A DNA stretch of 15,210 bases from Chloroflexota bacterium (GTDB taxonomy: Bacteria > Chloroflexota > Anaerolineae > JAADDB01). The first letter of the stretch is position 1; each line of letters opens with the position of its first letter. Positions 1 through 7,430 of this stretch are shown piece after piece. Both the position numbers and the translations under genes were made by a program. The notes under the pieces were generated by a model. It had not been told where the DNA came from, made no database searches, and saw nothing but the letters and a program-made list of their open reading frames with translations. The DNA is taken from NCBI GenBank assembly GCA_013154135.1, contig JAADDB010000161.1, positions 1 through 15,210 of the forward strand, read 5' to 3'.

Positions 1-27
1 CCGAGGAATTTCTGTGTGCCTGTGACG

Positions 28-270
28 TCAAAGGACTTGGTTGACTGACGAAACTCGATAGCACTTCGGCGGCGGACGGGTCCGCACCTCGGCGGGGTGC
101 CGGCGTTCTCGCCCCGTGTGATTGGCCTCTGAGGTGCGGGATTGTTCCCTTTCTGCTCCTCCAGGCCGCCACATTGTGTCAAAGTCCAACGGATTGACGG
201 ACAAAATTCAGTAGTACCTGGGCGGAGGACGGGGCCGCACCTCCGCGGGACGCCGCCGTTTTCGCCCCGT
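28..270. repeat. Two-copy imperfect direct repeat, offset about 153 bp
   Basis: Copy 1 covers about 28-117 and copy 2 about 179-270. The best block, 67-117 against 220-270, aligns without gaps and matches at 43 of 51 positions; both copies end in TCGCCCCGT. The first halves (28-66 and 179-219) are weaker and need small gaps, but both begin TCAAAG. The copies can form different hairpins: GCGGA/TCCGC in copy 1 and GCGGAGG/CCTCCGC in copy 2. Pairing is therefore not clearly conserved, which argues for a decayed repeat rather than a conserved RNA. The family and function are unknown to me. Confidence 0.7.
82..139. repeat. 9-bp inverted repeat with 40-nt loop
   Basis: CCGCACCTC at 82-90 is exactly complementary to GAGGTGCGG at 131-139. 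The first arm lies inside repeat copy 1 and the second lies just beyond it. It could form a long-range stem in a transcript, or be fortuitous in such GC-rich DNA. Confidence 0.4.
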
Positions 271-285
271 ATCAAGAAAACGTTC

Positions 286-315
286 TGTGTGGCTGGCAGA
301 CCAGCACACCACACA
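286..315. repeat. Bulged stem-loop
   Basis: TGTGTGGCTGG at 286-296 pairs with CCAG (301-304) and CCACACA (309-315). The loop is CAGA, and a 4-nt bulge (CACA, 305-308) sits on the right arm, giving 11 base pairs. It lies between repeat copy 2 and the candidate leftward promoter, so it would fall in the 5' part of a leftward transcript. No T-run follows directly on either strand, so it does not look like an intrinsic terminator. Confidence 0.45.
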
Positions 316-382
316 AAACTGTTCTCTCCAGGCAGGAATTTCTACCCATCGTTCATGTTTCTTGAGCCAAACAACCTTGCCC

Positions 383-410
383 ATTATAGAGCAAATCCCG
401 CCGGGAGCAA
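383..410 (-). promoter_or_regulatory. Candidate leftward sigma70-like promoter
   Basis: On the minus strand a perfect TATAAT (388 down to 383) is preceded, after a 16-bp spacer, by TTGCTC (410 down to 405). The -35 box is weak (3 of 6 to consensus). Transcription would start near 376 and run left through the repeats and out of the window. This could serve a gene to the left with a leader of over 370 nt, or a small RNA. Confidence 0.35.
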
Positions 411-458
411 GCCCTTTGGGGACGTCGGAGAGGTTTGCAGCGGCCGTAAGATGGGTGC

Positions 459-1973
459 TTATTCTTCCGCCTCCCAGAGCCGGGCGTACAACGCTTGCTG
501 GCGTTCCATGGCCGCAAGGTAACGTTCATGGGCCCGGGGATCGGGCCAAAATGTGCGACCGGGGAAGTAAGGCGCTTCCTCCAACCGCAAAACGCCCAAC
601 GCCTCCAAGGCGAGAAGGGCAGCCCCGCGAGCGGAGACCTCGGGGACTTGGGTCATGGTCACAGGATGGCCCAACACATCCGCGAGGATCTGGGACCAAA
701 CCGGGGAGTGGCGCAAGGCCCCTCCCCCCGCGATGACCTCCACCGACTCGGGGAGGAGAGGCCGGAGGAGATGGAACACCCGGCCTAACCGGTAAGCAAC
801 GCCTTCCATGCCCGCCCGCAGGATCTCCAGGGGGGTATGTGCCAAGGTCAACCCGTGGATGGTGGCACGTGCATCCCCGCGCCACCCCGGACTGCGTTCT
901 CCCGCGAAGAAGGGTAAAACGGTCAACCCGTGCCCGTCCGGCGGGAGCTGGGCCAACTGAGCCTCCAAACGATCGTCGTCCTCGGGAAGGCGCAACCGCT
1001 CGCGGAGCCAAGCGAACACGTTGCCCCCTTCGCTCAACGCACCCCCGGGCAGGGAACGAGTACCATCCACCCGATAGCACCAAAGTCCCCAGGGGACATC
1101 CTCCACCGGTTCCCGGGTCACCACCCGCATGGCCGAACTCGTCCCCATGGTCAACGCAACCCGGTGGGGGGTAACGCATCCACTCCCCACATTGGCGGCC
1201 GCGCCATCCCCGACCACCGGAAACCAGGGCACTTCTCGGAGCGCGGGCCAGCGGGAGGCAAAGGGGGGCAAGAGCCCTTGGCGAGGGATGGACACGTCGG
1301 TGAGGGGGGAAAGGTGGGAATCCTGAATGGGGAGTACCTGAAGCAATTCCCGGTCCCATTGCAAACGTGTGCGATCCAAAAGTCCGGTCCACGAGGCCAC
1401 CGAGTAGGAGACCGCGGTTTCCCCGAACAGTTGGAGTTCCATGTACTCCCCAATGGAAATCCAGCGAACCACGCGTTGGAACAACGCCGGATGAGTACGG
1501 GCCAACCAGAGAAATCGGGCCGGAAGATAGCTGGTGTGGAAACGGCATCCTGTGCGCCGATGGACCTCCCGTTCGTCCAGAAGACGACGCAGGGTAACGA
1601 CATCCGCCGCGGGCCGGGTGTCCGCGTAGGTGTACACGGGAGTGATAGCTTGACCGGTCTGGTCTATTCCCAACACGTTGCTCACCAGGGAGCAGCCGGC
1701 CACCCCCGCGATATGATATGCCCAGGCCTGAGCTTTAACCATGACCTCATCAATGCACTCCCACAGCACGTGCAACATCTCGTCGGGGTCGGCTTCAACC
1801 GCTCCGTTTGCAGACGTGTGCAATGAGTACGTTCCTCGCGCCCCCAATCCCTCCACCTCCCGGCCCAGGGCGTCGAAAACCCGGGCGCGAATGGAGGATG
1901 TCCCGATATCCAGGGACAGAATCCAAGGGGGCTCACTCTCTGGGGGTTCCACGCCCACGCGCGCCTGCTCCAT
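459..1973 (-). CDS. FGGY-family carbohydrate kinase, probable gluconokinase
   Basis: The 504-residue product has the normal length and layout of an FGGY kinase, which phosphorylates a sugar, polyol or sugar acid with ATP in the cytoplasm. The N-terminal phosphate-binding motif LDIGTSSIR is at residues 21-29, the probable catalytic Asp is D256 in GDGAAANVG, and GTSS follows at 277-280. FFAGERSPGW at 355-364 resembles gluconokinase-type members, and the adenosine-site GGGALRHSPVW is at 417-427. The ATG at 1973 is well supported: AAGGAGG lies 7 nt upstream, inside the end of the preceding LarA-like gene, and the two genes overlap by 41 bp, which implies translational coupling. It is the last gene of the seven-gene operon. 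Next to an aldonate epimerase and a mannonate oxidoreductase, D-gluconate is the favoured substrate. Xylulose or another sugar acid cannot be excluded by reading alone. Confidence 0.9.
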   Translation of the reverse strand: MEQARVGVEPPESEPPWILSLDIGTSSIRARVFDALGREVEGLGARGTYSLHTSANGAVEADPDEMLHVLWECIDEVMVKAQAWAYHIAGVAGCSLVSNVLGIDQTGQAITPVYTYADTRPAADVVTLRRLLDEREVHRRTGCRFHTSYLPARFLWLARTHPALFQRVVRWISIGEYMELQLFGETAVSYSVASWTGLLDRTRLQWDRELLQVLPIQDSHLSPLTDVSIPRQGLLPPFASRWPALREVPWFPVVGDGAAANVGSGCVTPHRVALTMGTSSAMRVVTREPVEDVPWGLWCYRVDGTRSLPGGALSEGGNVFAWLRERLRLPEDDDRLEAQLAQLPPDGHGLTVLPFFAGERSPGWRGDARATIHGLTLAHTPLEILRAGMEGVAYRLGRVFHLLRPLLPESVEVIAGGGALRHSPVWSQILADVLGHPVTMTQVPEVSARGAALLALEALGVLRLEEAPYFPGRTFWPDPRAHERYLAAMERQQALYARLWEAEE

Positions 1974-3231
1974 GCTCCCCCTCCTTCAAACGATAGAGGA
2001 CCTCCCCGGCACGGGGAATGACCAGGAGGTCGGGGTCTTCTTTGGCTCGTGCCATCCATTCGGCCACATCAATGCTCCGTGGGTCCCGATATCCCAGATT
2101 AACCCGCTCGCACCGCTCTTTGGGAATGCCCGTAGCCAGGGTCACCTGAACCCGGGGCTTCTCCACACCATTTTCGTATGTGCCGATGCCCCGCAAGTGG
2201 GTCGAATGGGCCAACACCCCCCAGGGGTAATGTTTGAACCTGTCCCATTGTTTGAGGAAGTAATCCCGCACGTGATAGCCGATTTCATCGATGAGTTTCC
2301 CATGGGTATAGGAGATCTCGGTGATGTGGGGGGCGTAGATGATGACTTCCCCTCCATCGGCCACCACCGGCTCCACCTTGTACATGCCTTTGGCCGCGGT
2401 CCACAGGTCATCGTACATCTCGGGCATGATGGAGAGCACTCGCTTCACCGGTCTGTCCAGGTAGACGATGTCCACCTGGGCCGACAGATCGGCCGCTGCC
2501 GACCACGCATCCTCTGGGGTGCCCACCCAAACGCCCATTAAATCGTCCCCCTTCACCACAAAGGTCACCGCAGCCTTGGGCATACGGATGAATTGAGCAG
2601 CCCGGTCGATCATAGCACGAACTGGGGTGTGCTTGCGGCCGATGATCGCGTAACTCGTGATAAGAGCTCCCAACCAATGGGTGACGTTGATGATGTCCCA
2701 ACCGGAGATGCCGGGGAAAAAGTACTTGTTCCCCCCGGAAAATCCCACCACCTCGTGGGGGAAGACAGGGCCGCAGATGATGACCTGGTCATAATCGAAG
2801 ATCATCCGATTCACATCCACCGGCACTTCCAGGGAAAGCATACCCTGGCTCAGCTCCTCCACTTCGGCCCGCGGGATCACGCCGATGCGCGCGAAGGTCC
2901 CTTCCTCGTACCAGGCGTGGTTGAAAACCCGCACGCCCGCGTATCGGGTACGCATCTCCTCCGCGGTTACTCCCAAGCGCCTGTGAATGGCTTCCTGGGA
3001 CATGGGCTGGTGGGTCCCCAACGCGATGAGGTAGTCCAATGCTCTGACCCGTCCCCACAGGAGTTCGTGGAAGAGACGGAAGAACAAATCCACAGGGCCA
3101 CTCCGGGTCCCATCGGGGATAATGAAGAGAACCCGTTTGCCTGTGAGTTCCAGCGCCTCCAGGCCCTCGGCTAGGATGGTCCGCACTTCCTCCTCACTCA
3201 GGTAACGGTCCCTATAGCCTTGTCCAATCAT
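1933..3231 (-). CDS. LarA-superfamily nickel-pincer 2-hydroxyacid epimerase, possible D-gluconate/D-mannonate 2-epimerase
   Basis: This 432-residue protein matches the nickel-dependent lactate racemase (LarA) superfamily in length and motifs. The N-terminal IPDGTR is at residues 38-43, with D40 and R43 in the DxTR position. GTH at 72-74 supplies the first His. The block FPHEVVGFSGGNKYFFPG (157-174) gives H159 and K169, and H185 follows in NVTH. The 10- and 16-residue spacings of the last three match H174, K184 (cofactor attachment) and H200 of the Lactobacillus plantarum enzyme. K281 in TAAKG resembles its K298, but the residue three before it is Thr, where I recall a Gln. The ATG at 3231 is chosen because GGGAAAGGGG ends 6 nt before it; ATG 3237 abuts that site, and a frame open to 3378 would overlap the SDR gene by 119 bp. 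The cofactor makers LarB, LarC and LarE are not in the window. Operon partners suggest an aldonate rather than lactate substrate. Confidence 0.88.
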   Translation of the reverse strand: MIGQGYRDRYLSEEEVRTILAEGLEALELTGKRVLFIIPDGTRSGPVDLFFRLFHELLWGRVRALDYLIALGTHQPMSQEAIHRRLGVTAEEMRTRYAGVRVFNHAWYEEGTFARIGVIPRAEVEELSQGMLSLEVPVDVNRMIFDYDQVIICGPVFPHEVVGFSGGNKYFFPGISGWDIINVTHWLGALITSYAIIGRKHTPVRAMIDRAAQFIRMPKAAVTFVVKGDDLMGVWVGTPEDAWSAAADLSAQVDIVYLDRPVKRVLSIMPEMYDDLWTAAKGMYKVEPVVADGGEVIIYAPHITEISYTHGKLIDEIGYHVRDYFLKQWDRFKHYPWGVLAHSTHLRGIGTYENGVEKPRVQVTLATGIPKERCERVNLGYRDPRSIDVAEWMARAKEDPDLLVIPRAGEVLYRLKEGEHGAGARGRGTPRE

Positions 3232-3259
3232 AGGCATCCCCTTTCCCACGTTTTGCCGT

Positions 3260-4099
3260 TCATACCCCACTGAACGCGGAGAAGCCCCCGTCGATGGGCA
3301 CCACAACGCCGGTGACGAAGGAGGACGCGTCGGAGAGAAGCCAGACGACGGCTCCGATGAGATCTTCGGGATCGCCAAAGCGCCCCATAGGGGTATGTTG
3401 GAGGATCATCTTGCCCCGCGGGGTGAGTTCCCCGGTTCCCTCGTCGATGAGGAGGAACCGGTTCTGGTGGGTCAAGAAGAAGCCAGGGGCGATGGCGTTC
3501 ACCCGGATGTGAGGGGAGTACTCTTGGGCCATGTGCACGGCCAACCATTGGGTGAAGTTGCTCACGGCGGCCTTGGCCGCGGAATAGGCGGGAATGCGGG
3601 TCAGAGGACGAAACGCGTTCATGGAGGAGATGTTCAAGATGACGCCTTTCCCCCGCTCGGCCATCACCTGGCCGAAAACCTGGGATGGGATAAAAGTGCC
3701 CAGGAAGTTCAAGTCAAAGACCCATCGTACCGCGTCCGGGGGAAGGTCGAAGAAGGGAAGTTCAGGCGAAGTGGTGGCTTGGGGTTTATTTCCGCCCGCG
3801 CCGTTAATGAGGACGTCCACAGTGCCGAAGCGCTCCAGCACCACATCGCGGGCGCGTTCCACACTTTCCCTATCCAACACATCCGTCTCAATGCCGATGG
3901 CCTCGCCACCGGCTGCGACGATATCCTGGGCCACCCGATCCGCAGCCTCTCCAATGATATCCAACACCGCGATTCGCGCGGCCATGCGGCCCAGCGCGCG
4001 GGCCATCGTCCCTACGAGCACTCCTCCGCCCCCTGTGGCCACAATCACCTTATCCTTCAGGTCAAACAACGCCAACGGATGCCCCTGGTGGTCACGCAT
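3260..4099 (-). CDS. SDR-family oxidoreductase, D-mannonate oxidoreductase (UxuB/YjmF type)
   Basis: The 279-residue protein is a classical short-chain dehydrogenase/reductase. Its glycine-rich TGGGGVLVG is at residues 22-30, and D47 at the end of the second strand favours NAD(H). TDV is at 72-74, NGAGG at 99-103 (the NNAG position), and N131 is the likely structural/catalytic Asn. The catalytic set is S159, Y172 and K176. FDLNFLGT, SSMNAF.PLT, AVSNFTQWLAVH, PGFFLT.QN and the C-terminal DGGFSAFSGV closely match, from memory, the Bacillus UxuB (YjmF) D-mannonate oxidoreductase, which interconverts D-mannonate and D-fructuronate. AAGGAGG stands a few bases before the ATG at 4099. The gene lies between the importer genes and the LarA-like gene, with 55- and 28-bp gaps, so it belongs to the same operon. 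A gluconate 5-dehydrogenase-like activity is the main alternative. Confidence 0.88.
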   Translation of the reverse strand: MRDHQGHPLALFDLKDKVIVATGGGGVLVGTMARALGRMAARIAVLDIIGEAADRVAQDIVAAGGEAIGIETDVLDRESVERARDVVLERFGTVDVLINGAGGNKPQATTSPELPFFDLPPDAVRWVFDLNFLGTFIPSQVFGQVMAERGKGVILNISSMNAFRPLTRIPAYSAAKAAVSNFTQWLAVHMAQEYSPHIRVNAIAPGFFLTHQNRFLLIDEGTGELTPRGKMILQHTPMGRFGDPEDLIGAVVWLLSDASSFVTGVVVPIDGGFSAFSGV

Positions 4100-4154
4100 A
4101 TGCCCCTCCTTACGTGTTCTTCGTTCAGCGTTAACCCGTTCCTCATCCCCTTCC

Positions 4155-5012
4155 CTACCCCTTCAACATGCCTTCACTCAGACCTTTGACGAAGAAATCC
4201 CGCAAAAGGAGAAACGGCACGAAAACGGGGAGGATGGAGAGGATGAGCATGGCGCCAATGCGACCGTAGACTAACGTTTGTAGCTCATCGCGCAGCCACA
4301 CAATGCCCACGGGCAAGGTCTGCCACAGGTTATCGGTCATCAAAGTGGAGGCGAAAAGGAAATCCTGCCAGGCAAAGACAAAGGTGATGATGGTAGTAGC
4401 CGCCACAGCAGGGCGGGCAATGGGCACAAGGACCTTCCACCACATTTGGAATTCATTACACCCATCGATAATGGCCGCGTCTCGGATCTCCAGCGGAATC
4501 GTGGAAAAAGCCCCCCGCATGATGAGCAACCCCCAAGGCAAGTTCAGTGCCACGTATGGAAGAATCAGACCAAGCCAATTGTTCAGCAGTCCAAGCCGGT
4601 CCTCCATCATGAAGATGGGAATCAAGTACATGATATAGGGAATCGTCAGCACAAAAACAATGCCCATGAAAAGGAGCCCTTTGCCCGGAAATTCCCGCAT
4701 ACCAAATGCATAGCCGCCCATCGTGCTGGCAAGCAGGACAATGAGGACTGTGGCCAGAGTAACCACGACACTGTTCAAGAAATACCGCTGGAAATTCTCC
4801 ATCTGCGTGAGAACGTACGTGTAGTTTTCCAGGGTCACGGCCCCGGGCAGAATAGTGGGCGGGTATTTGTAGATGTCCTGGGTCGGTCGAATGGAGGTGT
4901 TGAACATCCAAAGGATGGGAAAGAGATATAGGAAGGCAATGGCCGTGACCACCACGTAGAGGAAGGCCTGTGTCCTGTGGGACCAGCGTCGCAAGCGTAG
5001 GAAAACACGCAT
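4155..5012 (-). CDS. ABC transporter permease, CUT1 sugar family (MalG type)
   Basis: This 285-residue inner-membrane protein has about six hydrophobic segments, starting with residues 17-39 and including 83-105, 114-135, 145-167, 203-224 and 252-271. The cytoplasmic EAA loop, which docks the ATPase, is at 174-202 (core DAAIIDGCNEFQMWWKVLVP). The C-terminal VKGLSEGMLKG is typical of MalG-like permeases. The start at 5012 is chosen because its ATG shares a base with the TGA of the upstream permease (TGATG), and GGAGAG lies 6 nt before. An open extension to 5060 would overlap that gene further and adds only polar residues. It pairs with the MalF-type permease to form the channel for sugars delivered by the lipoprotein encoded at 6090-7430. 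No ATPase gene is present here; CUT1 systems often share a genome-encoded MsmK/UgpC-like ATPase. Confidence 0.93.
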   Translation of the reverse strand: MRVFLRLRRWSHRTQAFLYVVVTAIAFLYLFPILWMFNTSIRPTQDIYKYPPTILPGAVTLENYTYVLTQMENFQRYFLNSVVVTLATVLIVLLASTMGGYAFGMREFPGKGLLFMGIVFVLTIPYIMYLIPIFMMEDRLGLLNNWLGLILPYVALNLPWGLLIMRGAFSTIPLEIRDAAIIDGCNEFQMWWKVLVPIARPAVAATTIITFVFAWQDFLFASTLMTDNLWQTLPVGIVWLRDELQTLVYGRIGAMLILSILPVFVPFLLLRDFFVKGLSEGMLKG

Positions 5013-5926
5013 CAGAATCTCTCCGCTTCTTCGGGTTTGAGCAGCAGATTCAGCAACCAAGACAGGAACAGGATAATGAAGGCTGTAATGTAAGCCACGC
5101 GGGAAGCCAACCCCATGTCAAATCGCTCAAACGCGGCTTTCCAGGAGTACAGGTAGAGGGTTAAGGTAGACACCCCCGGTCCTCCTTGTGTGATGACTTT
5201 GGGCAGGTCAAAGACCTTGATGGAGTTGATGATGATCCAAATGCCACTGATGAGGAGATAAGGACGCAAGAGGGGAAGCACCACGTGGCGGATTTCCCCC
5301 CAAAAACCTGCCCCATCCACCCGAGCGGCTTCCCGCAAGCTGGTAGGTATGCTTTGAATGCCGGAGAGGAGGATGATGAAGGTGAAGCCGATCATCTTCC
5401 AAGAACGCGCGGCTACCAACGCATATAGCGCGGTGTCCGGATCACCGTACCAATCCCGGGCCCATTTACCCAATCCGACCCGTTGCAAGATCACGTTGAA
5501 CACCCCCAAATCCGGCGCCAAAATCCAGGCAAAGGTGATACCCACCAGGGAAAGGGGGATGATCATGGGCAGGTAGAAGACAATTTGGTAAAGTTGCATC
5601 CCGTGCCGGAGCTCGCTGACCAAAATGGCCAACCCCAAGGAAACGAGGAAGGTGAGGATGAAATAGGGTACGGCGAAGAAAAACTGGTTCTTCAGGGCCG
5701 TGTGTAAAAACCCATCATGGAGAAGGACATCCACATAGCCCCGAAGACCGATGAACGTGGGAGCGACGTCCATGGCGTAGTTGTATTCGGTGAAGCTCAA
5801 GTAACCGGAAAAGAGGATAGGAAACGCGATGAAGACAAAGACGAAGAGCAAAGTTGGGAGAAGGAAAATGATGAGATTCAGGGTGGATTGAACACGACGT
5901 ACGGTCCAGCGCTTACGAGTGTGCAT
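5012..5926 (-). CDS. ABC transporter permease, CUT1 sugar family (MalF type)
   Basis: The 304-residue product is the other half of the sugar channel. Hydrophobic segments lie near residues 15-37, 82-104, 114-136, 166-190, 221-236 and 277-297. The EAA loop is at 198-222 (REAARVDGAGFWGEI then LPLLRP), giving the ATPase contact. The ATG at 5926 is preferred: AAGGGGG lies 4-5 nt upstream and the protein then begins with the basic MHTRKRW before the first membrane segment. A frame open to 5974 would add 16 residues without a better ribosome site. The gene follows the binding-protein gene after 163 bp that hold a strong stem-loop, and its stop overlaps the next permease start. This is the usual order of a CUT1 sugar importer. 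Substrate cannot be read from the permeases. Confidence 0.93.
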   Translation of the reverse strand: MHTRKRWTVRRVQSTLNLIIFLLPTLLFVFVFIAFPILFSGYLSFTEYNYAMDVAPTFIGLRGYVDVLLHDGFLHTALKNQFFFAVPYFILTFLVSLGLAILVSELRHGMQLYQIVFYLPMIIPLSLVGITFAWILAPDLGVFNVILQRVGLGKWARDWYGDPDTALYALVAARSWKMIGFTFIILLSGIQSIPTSLREAARVDGAGFWGEIRHVVLPLLRPYLLISGIWIIINSIKVFDLPKVITQGGPGVSTLTLYLYSWKAAFERFDMGLASRVAYITAFIILFLSWLLNLLLKPEEAERF

Positions 5927-5983
5927 ATATCCCCCTTCCCTCGACAACCCCGTAAACCACCTTTCATCCCCCAAAAAGGTTCA

Positions 5984-6019
5984 TCCGGCGCGTGACAGGC
6001 TATGCTGTCACGCGCCGGA
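5984..6019 (-). promoter_or_regulatory. Strong stem-loop between binding-protein and permease genes
   Basis: TCCGGCGCGTGACAG at 5984-5998 is a perfect 15-bp inverted match to 6005-6019, with a 6-nt loop (5999-6004). On the minus strand a run of five T (5977-5973) starts 6 nt after the stem, separated from it by TGAACC. A perfect terminator would have the T-run directly attached, so partial termination, or a block to 3'-exonuclease decay, is more likely. Either would give more binding protein than permease, as in the malE-malF arrangement. Confidence 0.75.
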
Positions 6020-6089
6020 GAGAACGGCTGTGTGTACATCCAGGCTTCGCCCGTCTCACATTCGAATTCACGAATACCGCCGGACGGGG

Positions 6090-7430
6090 CTACTTGGCGC
6101 GCAAATCCGTGAAATCCAGGTTGGCACTTTCCTTGGCAACCCCGGCCAACGCGTCCTCCACACTCATCCGGCCGAACGCTGCTTCCGGCAGATATTTCTG
6201 CAAGATATCCAGGTACTCCTGCATGTCCTTGAAGAGGGGGATGGGTTTAGACTTGTCGGCGACAGCCAGGATAGTGGGCATCTCCCCCTGGAACCAGGTG
6301 ATCCCTTCGCCGTAATAGTCCTTCAACACAGGGAGTTTGCCATAATGGTTGAAACTCCACTGCTGGAAGTACTTGGAGAAGATCTGCTCCCGGATGAACT
6401 GTTTGCCCAATTCCTTGTTGGGAGATACTTTCGGAATCCACACCGAGTGGGTCCAAATAACGCTCCCATTTTCCGTGGCCCCGGGCCATCCCATGTAAGC
6501 GATGTCCCCTTCGTTCTTGGTGACGCTGACGAGCTCCATGATATGACCTTGAGCAGCCAGGAAAGAGCCGGCCTGCCCGGTCTTCCATTTGGAATACCCG
6601 TCCTCGTCCTTTGTTGCCCAGGACCCCAAGCCCTTCTCGTGCATTGTCTGGAGCATGGACAGCCACTTATGAGCTGCATCGCTGCTGACGTCAAAGCCCT
6701 TGCCATCGGCCGCCAGGCAAGTACCGGTCATGGCTATCAGGCCGGTGCAATAGTCGTATTGCATGAACTCCCGATCCCAAATTTGCACGTGGGCACCGGC
6801 AGGCGCATGGGGTTTGAGTTTCTCGAAGTAAGCGAAGAACTCCTCCTCATCCCAGCTGGGAATGGGGGCTGGCCGATTGTCCTGCCAAAGGCCGGCCTTC
6901 TTGTAGATGTTGGTGTTCACGCCGATGATGGCCACTTCGCCCATGAAAGGAAGCACCGGGTAGTACGCGCCGTTGCCATCGGGCTTCTTGTAATACCCGG
7001 CTGCCAGAAAGCCCCCGACGAACTTGTCCTTAGCCATGTGGCCGGTGAGCATATCATCCATGGGTTCCAACCAACCACCGGCGATAACGGGCCCCAACAT
7101 GGAACCAGAACCGCCGACGAAGACGTCCACCGACGTCTTCCCGGACTTCCATTCGGTAATGTAGGTTGGTGCGCTCCACTTGTCCACCCGGGTCAACTTC
7201 ACGGTAACGCCAGGGTGATCTTGCTCAAACCGCTTGGCTACCTCCTCCAGGGGGAATTTCTTGAAGATCCAGGGGGGAGCACTGACCCGGAGGGTCTGCT
7301 TTTTCACAGCCGGCGTTTCGCCCTGGCCTGAGGGTTGAGTCGCGGGCTGCGATGGTTGACAGGCTGCCAGAACGACCAACGCCAACACAAGGAAGCCGAT
7401 CAGAATTCGGGACCAACGTTTCGCCATCAT
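6090..7430 (-). CDS. Extracellular sugar-binding lipoprotein of ABC importer (SBP family 1)
   Basis: The 446-residue protein begins with a lipoprotein signal: basic MMAKRW, a hydrophobic core (residues 9-20) and lipobox LAAC ending at C24. A Q/P/S/T-rich linker runs to about residue 40. The mature part has the two-lobed family 1 binding-protein pattern, with VDVFVGGSGSMLGPVIAGGWLEP in the N-lobe and many aromatic residues suited to sugar stacking. It would be anchored outside the membrane and deliver its ligand to the two permeases downstream. The start codon overlaps the regulator's stop (ATGA, 7427-7430), and GAGGAGG stands about 6 nt upstream, so regulator and binding protein are translationally coupled. 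The ligand is unknown; a uronic or aldonic acid or an oligosaccharide containing one would fit the catabolic genes. Confidence 0.92.
   Translation of the reverse strand: MMAKRWSRILIGFLVLALVVLAACQPSQPATQPSGQGETPAVKKQTLRVSAPPWIFKKFPLEEVAKRFEQDHPGVTVKLTRVDKWSAPTYITEWKSGKTSVDVFVGGSGSMLGPVIAGGWLEPMDDMLTGHMAKDKFVGGFLAAGYYKKPDGNGAYYPVLPFMGEVAIIGVNTNIYKKAGLWQDNRPAPIPSWDEEEFFAYFEKLKPHAPAGAHVQIWDREFMQYDYCTGLIAMTGTCLAADGKGFDVSSDAAHKWLSMLQTMHEKGLGSWATKDEDGYSKWKTGQAGSFLAAQGHIMELVSVTKNEGDIAYMGWPGATENGSVIWTHSVWIPKVSPNKELGKQFIREQIFSKYFQQWSFNHYGKLPVLKDYYGEGITWFQGEMPTILAVADKSKPIPLFKDMQEYLDILQKYLPEAAFGRMSVEDALAGVAKESANLDFTDLRAK

Larger units (their letters stand above)
1..458. other. Non-coding region downstream of the sugar kinase
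   Basis: No convincing gene lies between the window start and the kinase stop codon at 459-461. Short open frames on the plus strand here have no recognisable domain and run through repeated, hairpin-rich DNA. The stretch holds two imperfect copies of a GC-rich element (28-117 and 179-270), a 9-bp inverted repeat (82-90 with 131-139), a bulged hairpin (286-315) and a possible leftward promoter (383-410). I see no canonical GC-hairpin plus T-run terminator directly after the kinase. The region may be the leader of a gene lying left of the window, a small RNA locus, or a remnant of an interspersed repeat family. Confidence 0.7.

Noticed and set aside
28..270. Known structured RNA such as a tandem riboswitch
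   Set aside because: The two copies do not keep the same base-paired stems and I recognise no riboswitch core; kept only as a repeat of unknown type.
142..522. Plus-strand open frame in the non-coding left end
   Set aside because: It runs through repeat copy 2 and into the antisense of the kinase C-terminus, with low-complexity Pro/Arg/Ser-rich sequence and no family match that I recognise.
1741..2541. 266-codon plus-strand open frame opposite the LarA-like and kinase genes
   Set aside because: It spans the junction of two well-supported minus-strand genes and has no domain.
3232..3378. N-terminal extension of the LarA-like protein to 3378
   Set aside because: It would overlap the SDR gene by 119 bp, the added residues are Pro/Ser-rich and unlike the family, and a good ribosome site supports 3231.
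5984..6019. Full intrinsic terminator ending the binding-protein transcript
   Set aside because: The T-run is only 5 long and starts 6 nt after the stem, and the permeases downstream have no obvious promoter of their own; attenuation or mRNA protection fits better.
5919..7331. 470-codon plus-strand open frame opposite the binding-protein gene
   Set aside because: It is antisense to a complete lipoprotein gene with a clear signal peptide and ribosome site, and shows no recognisable domain.
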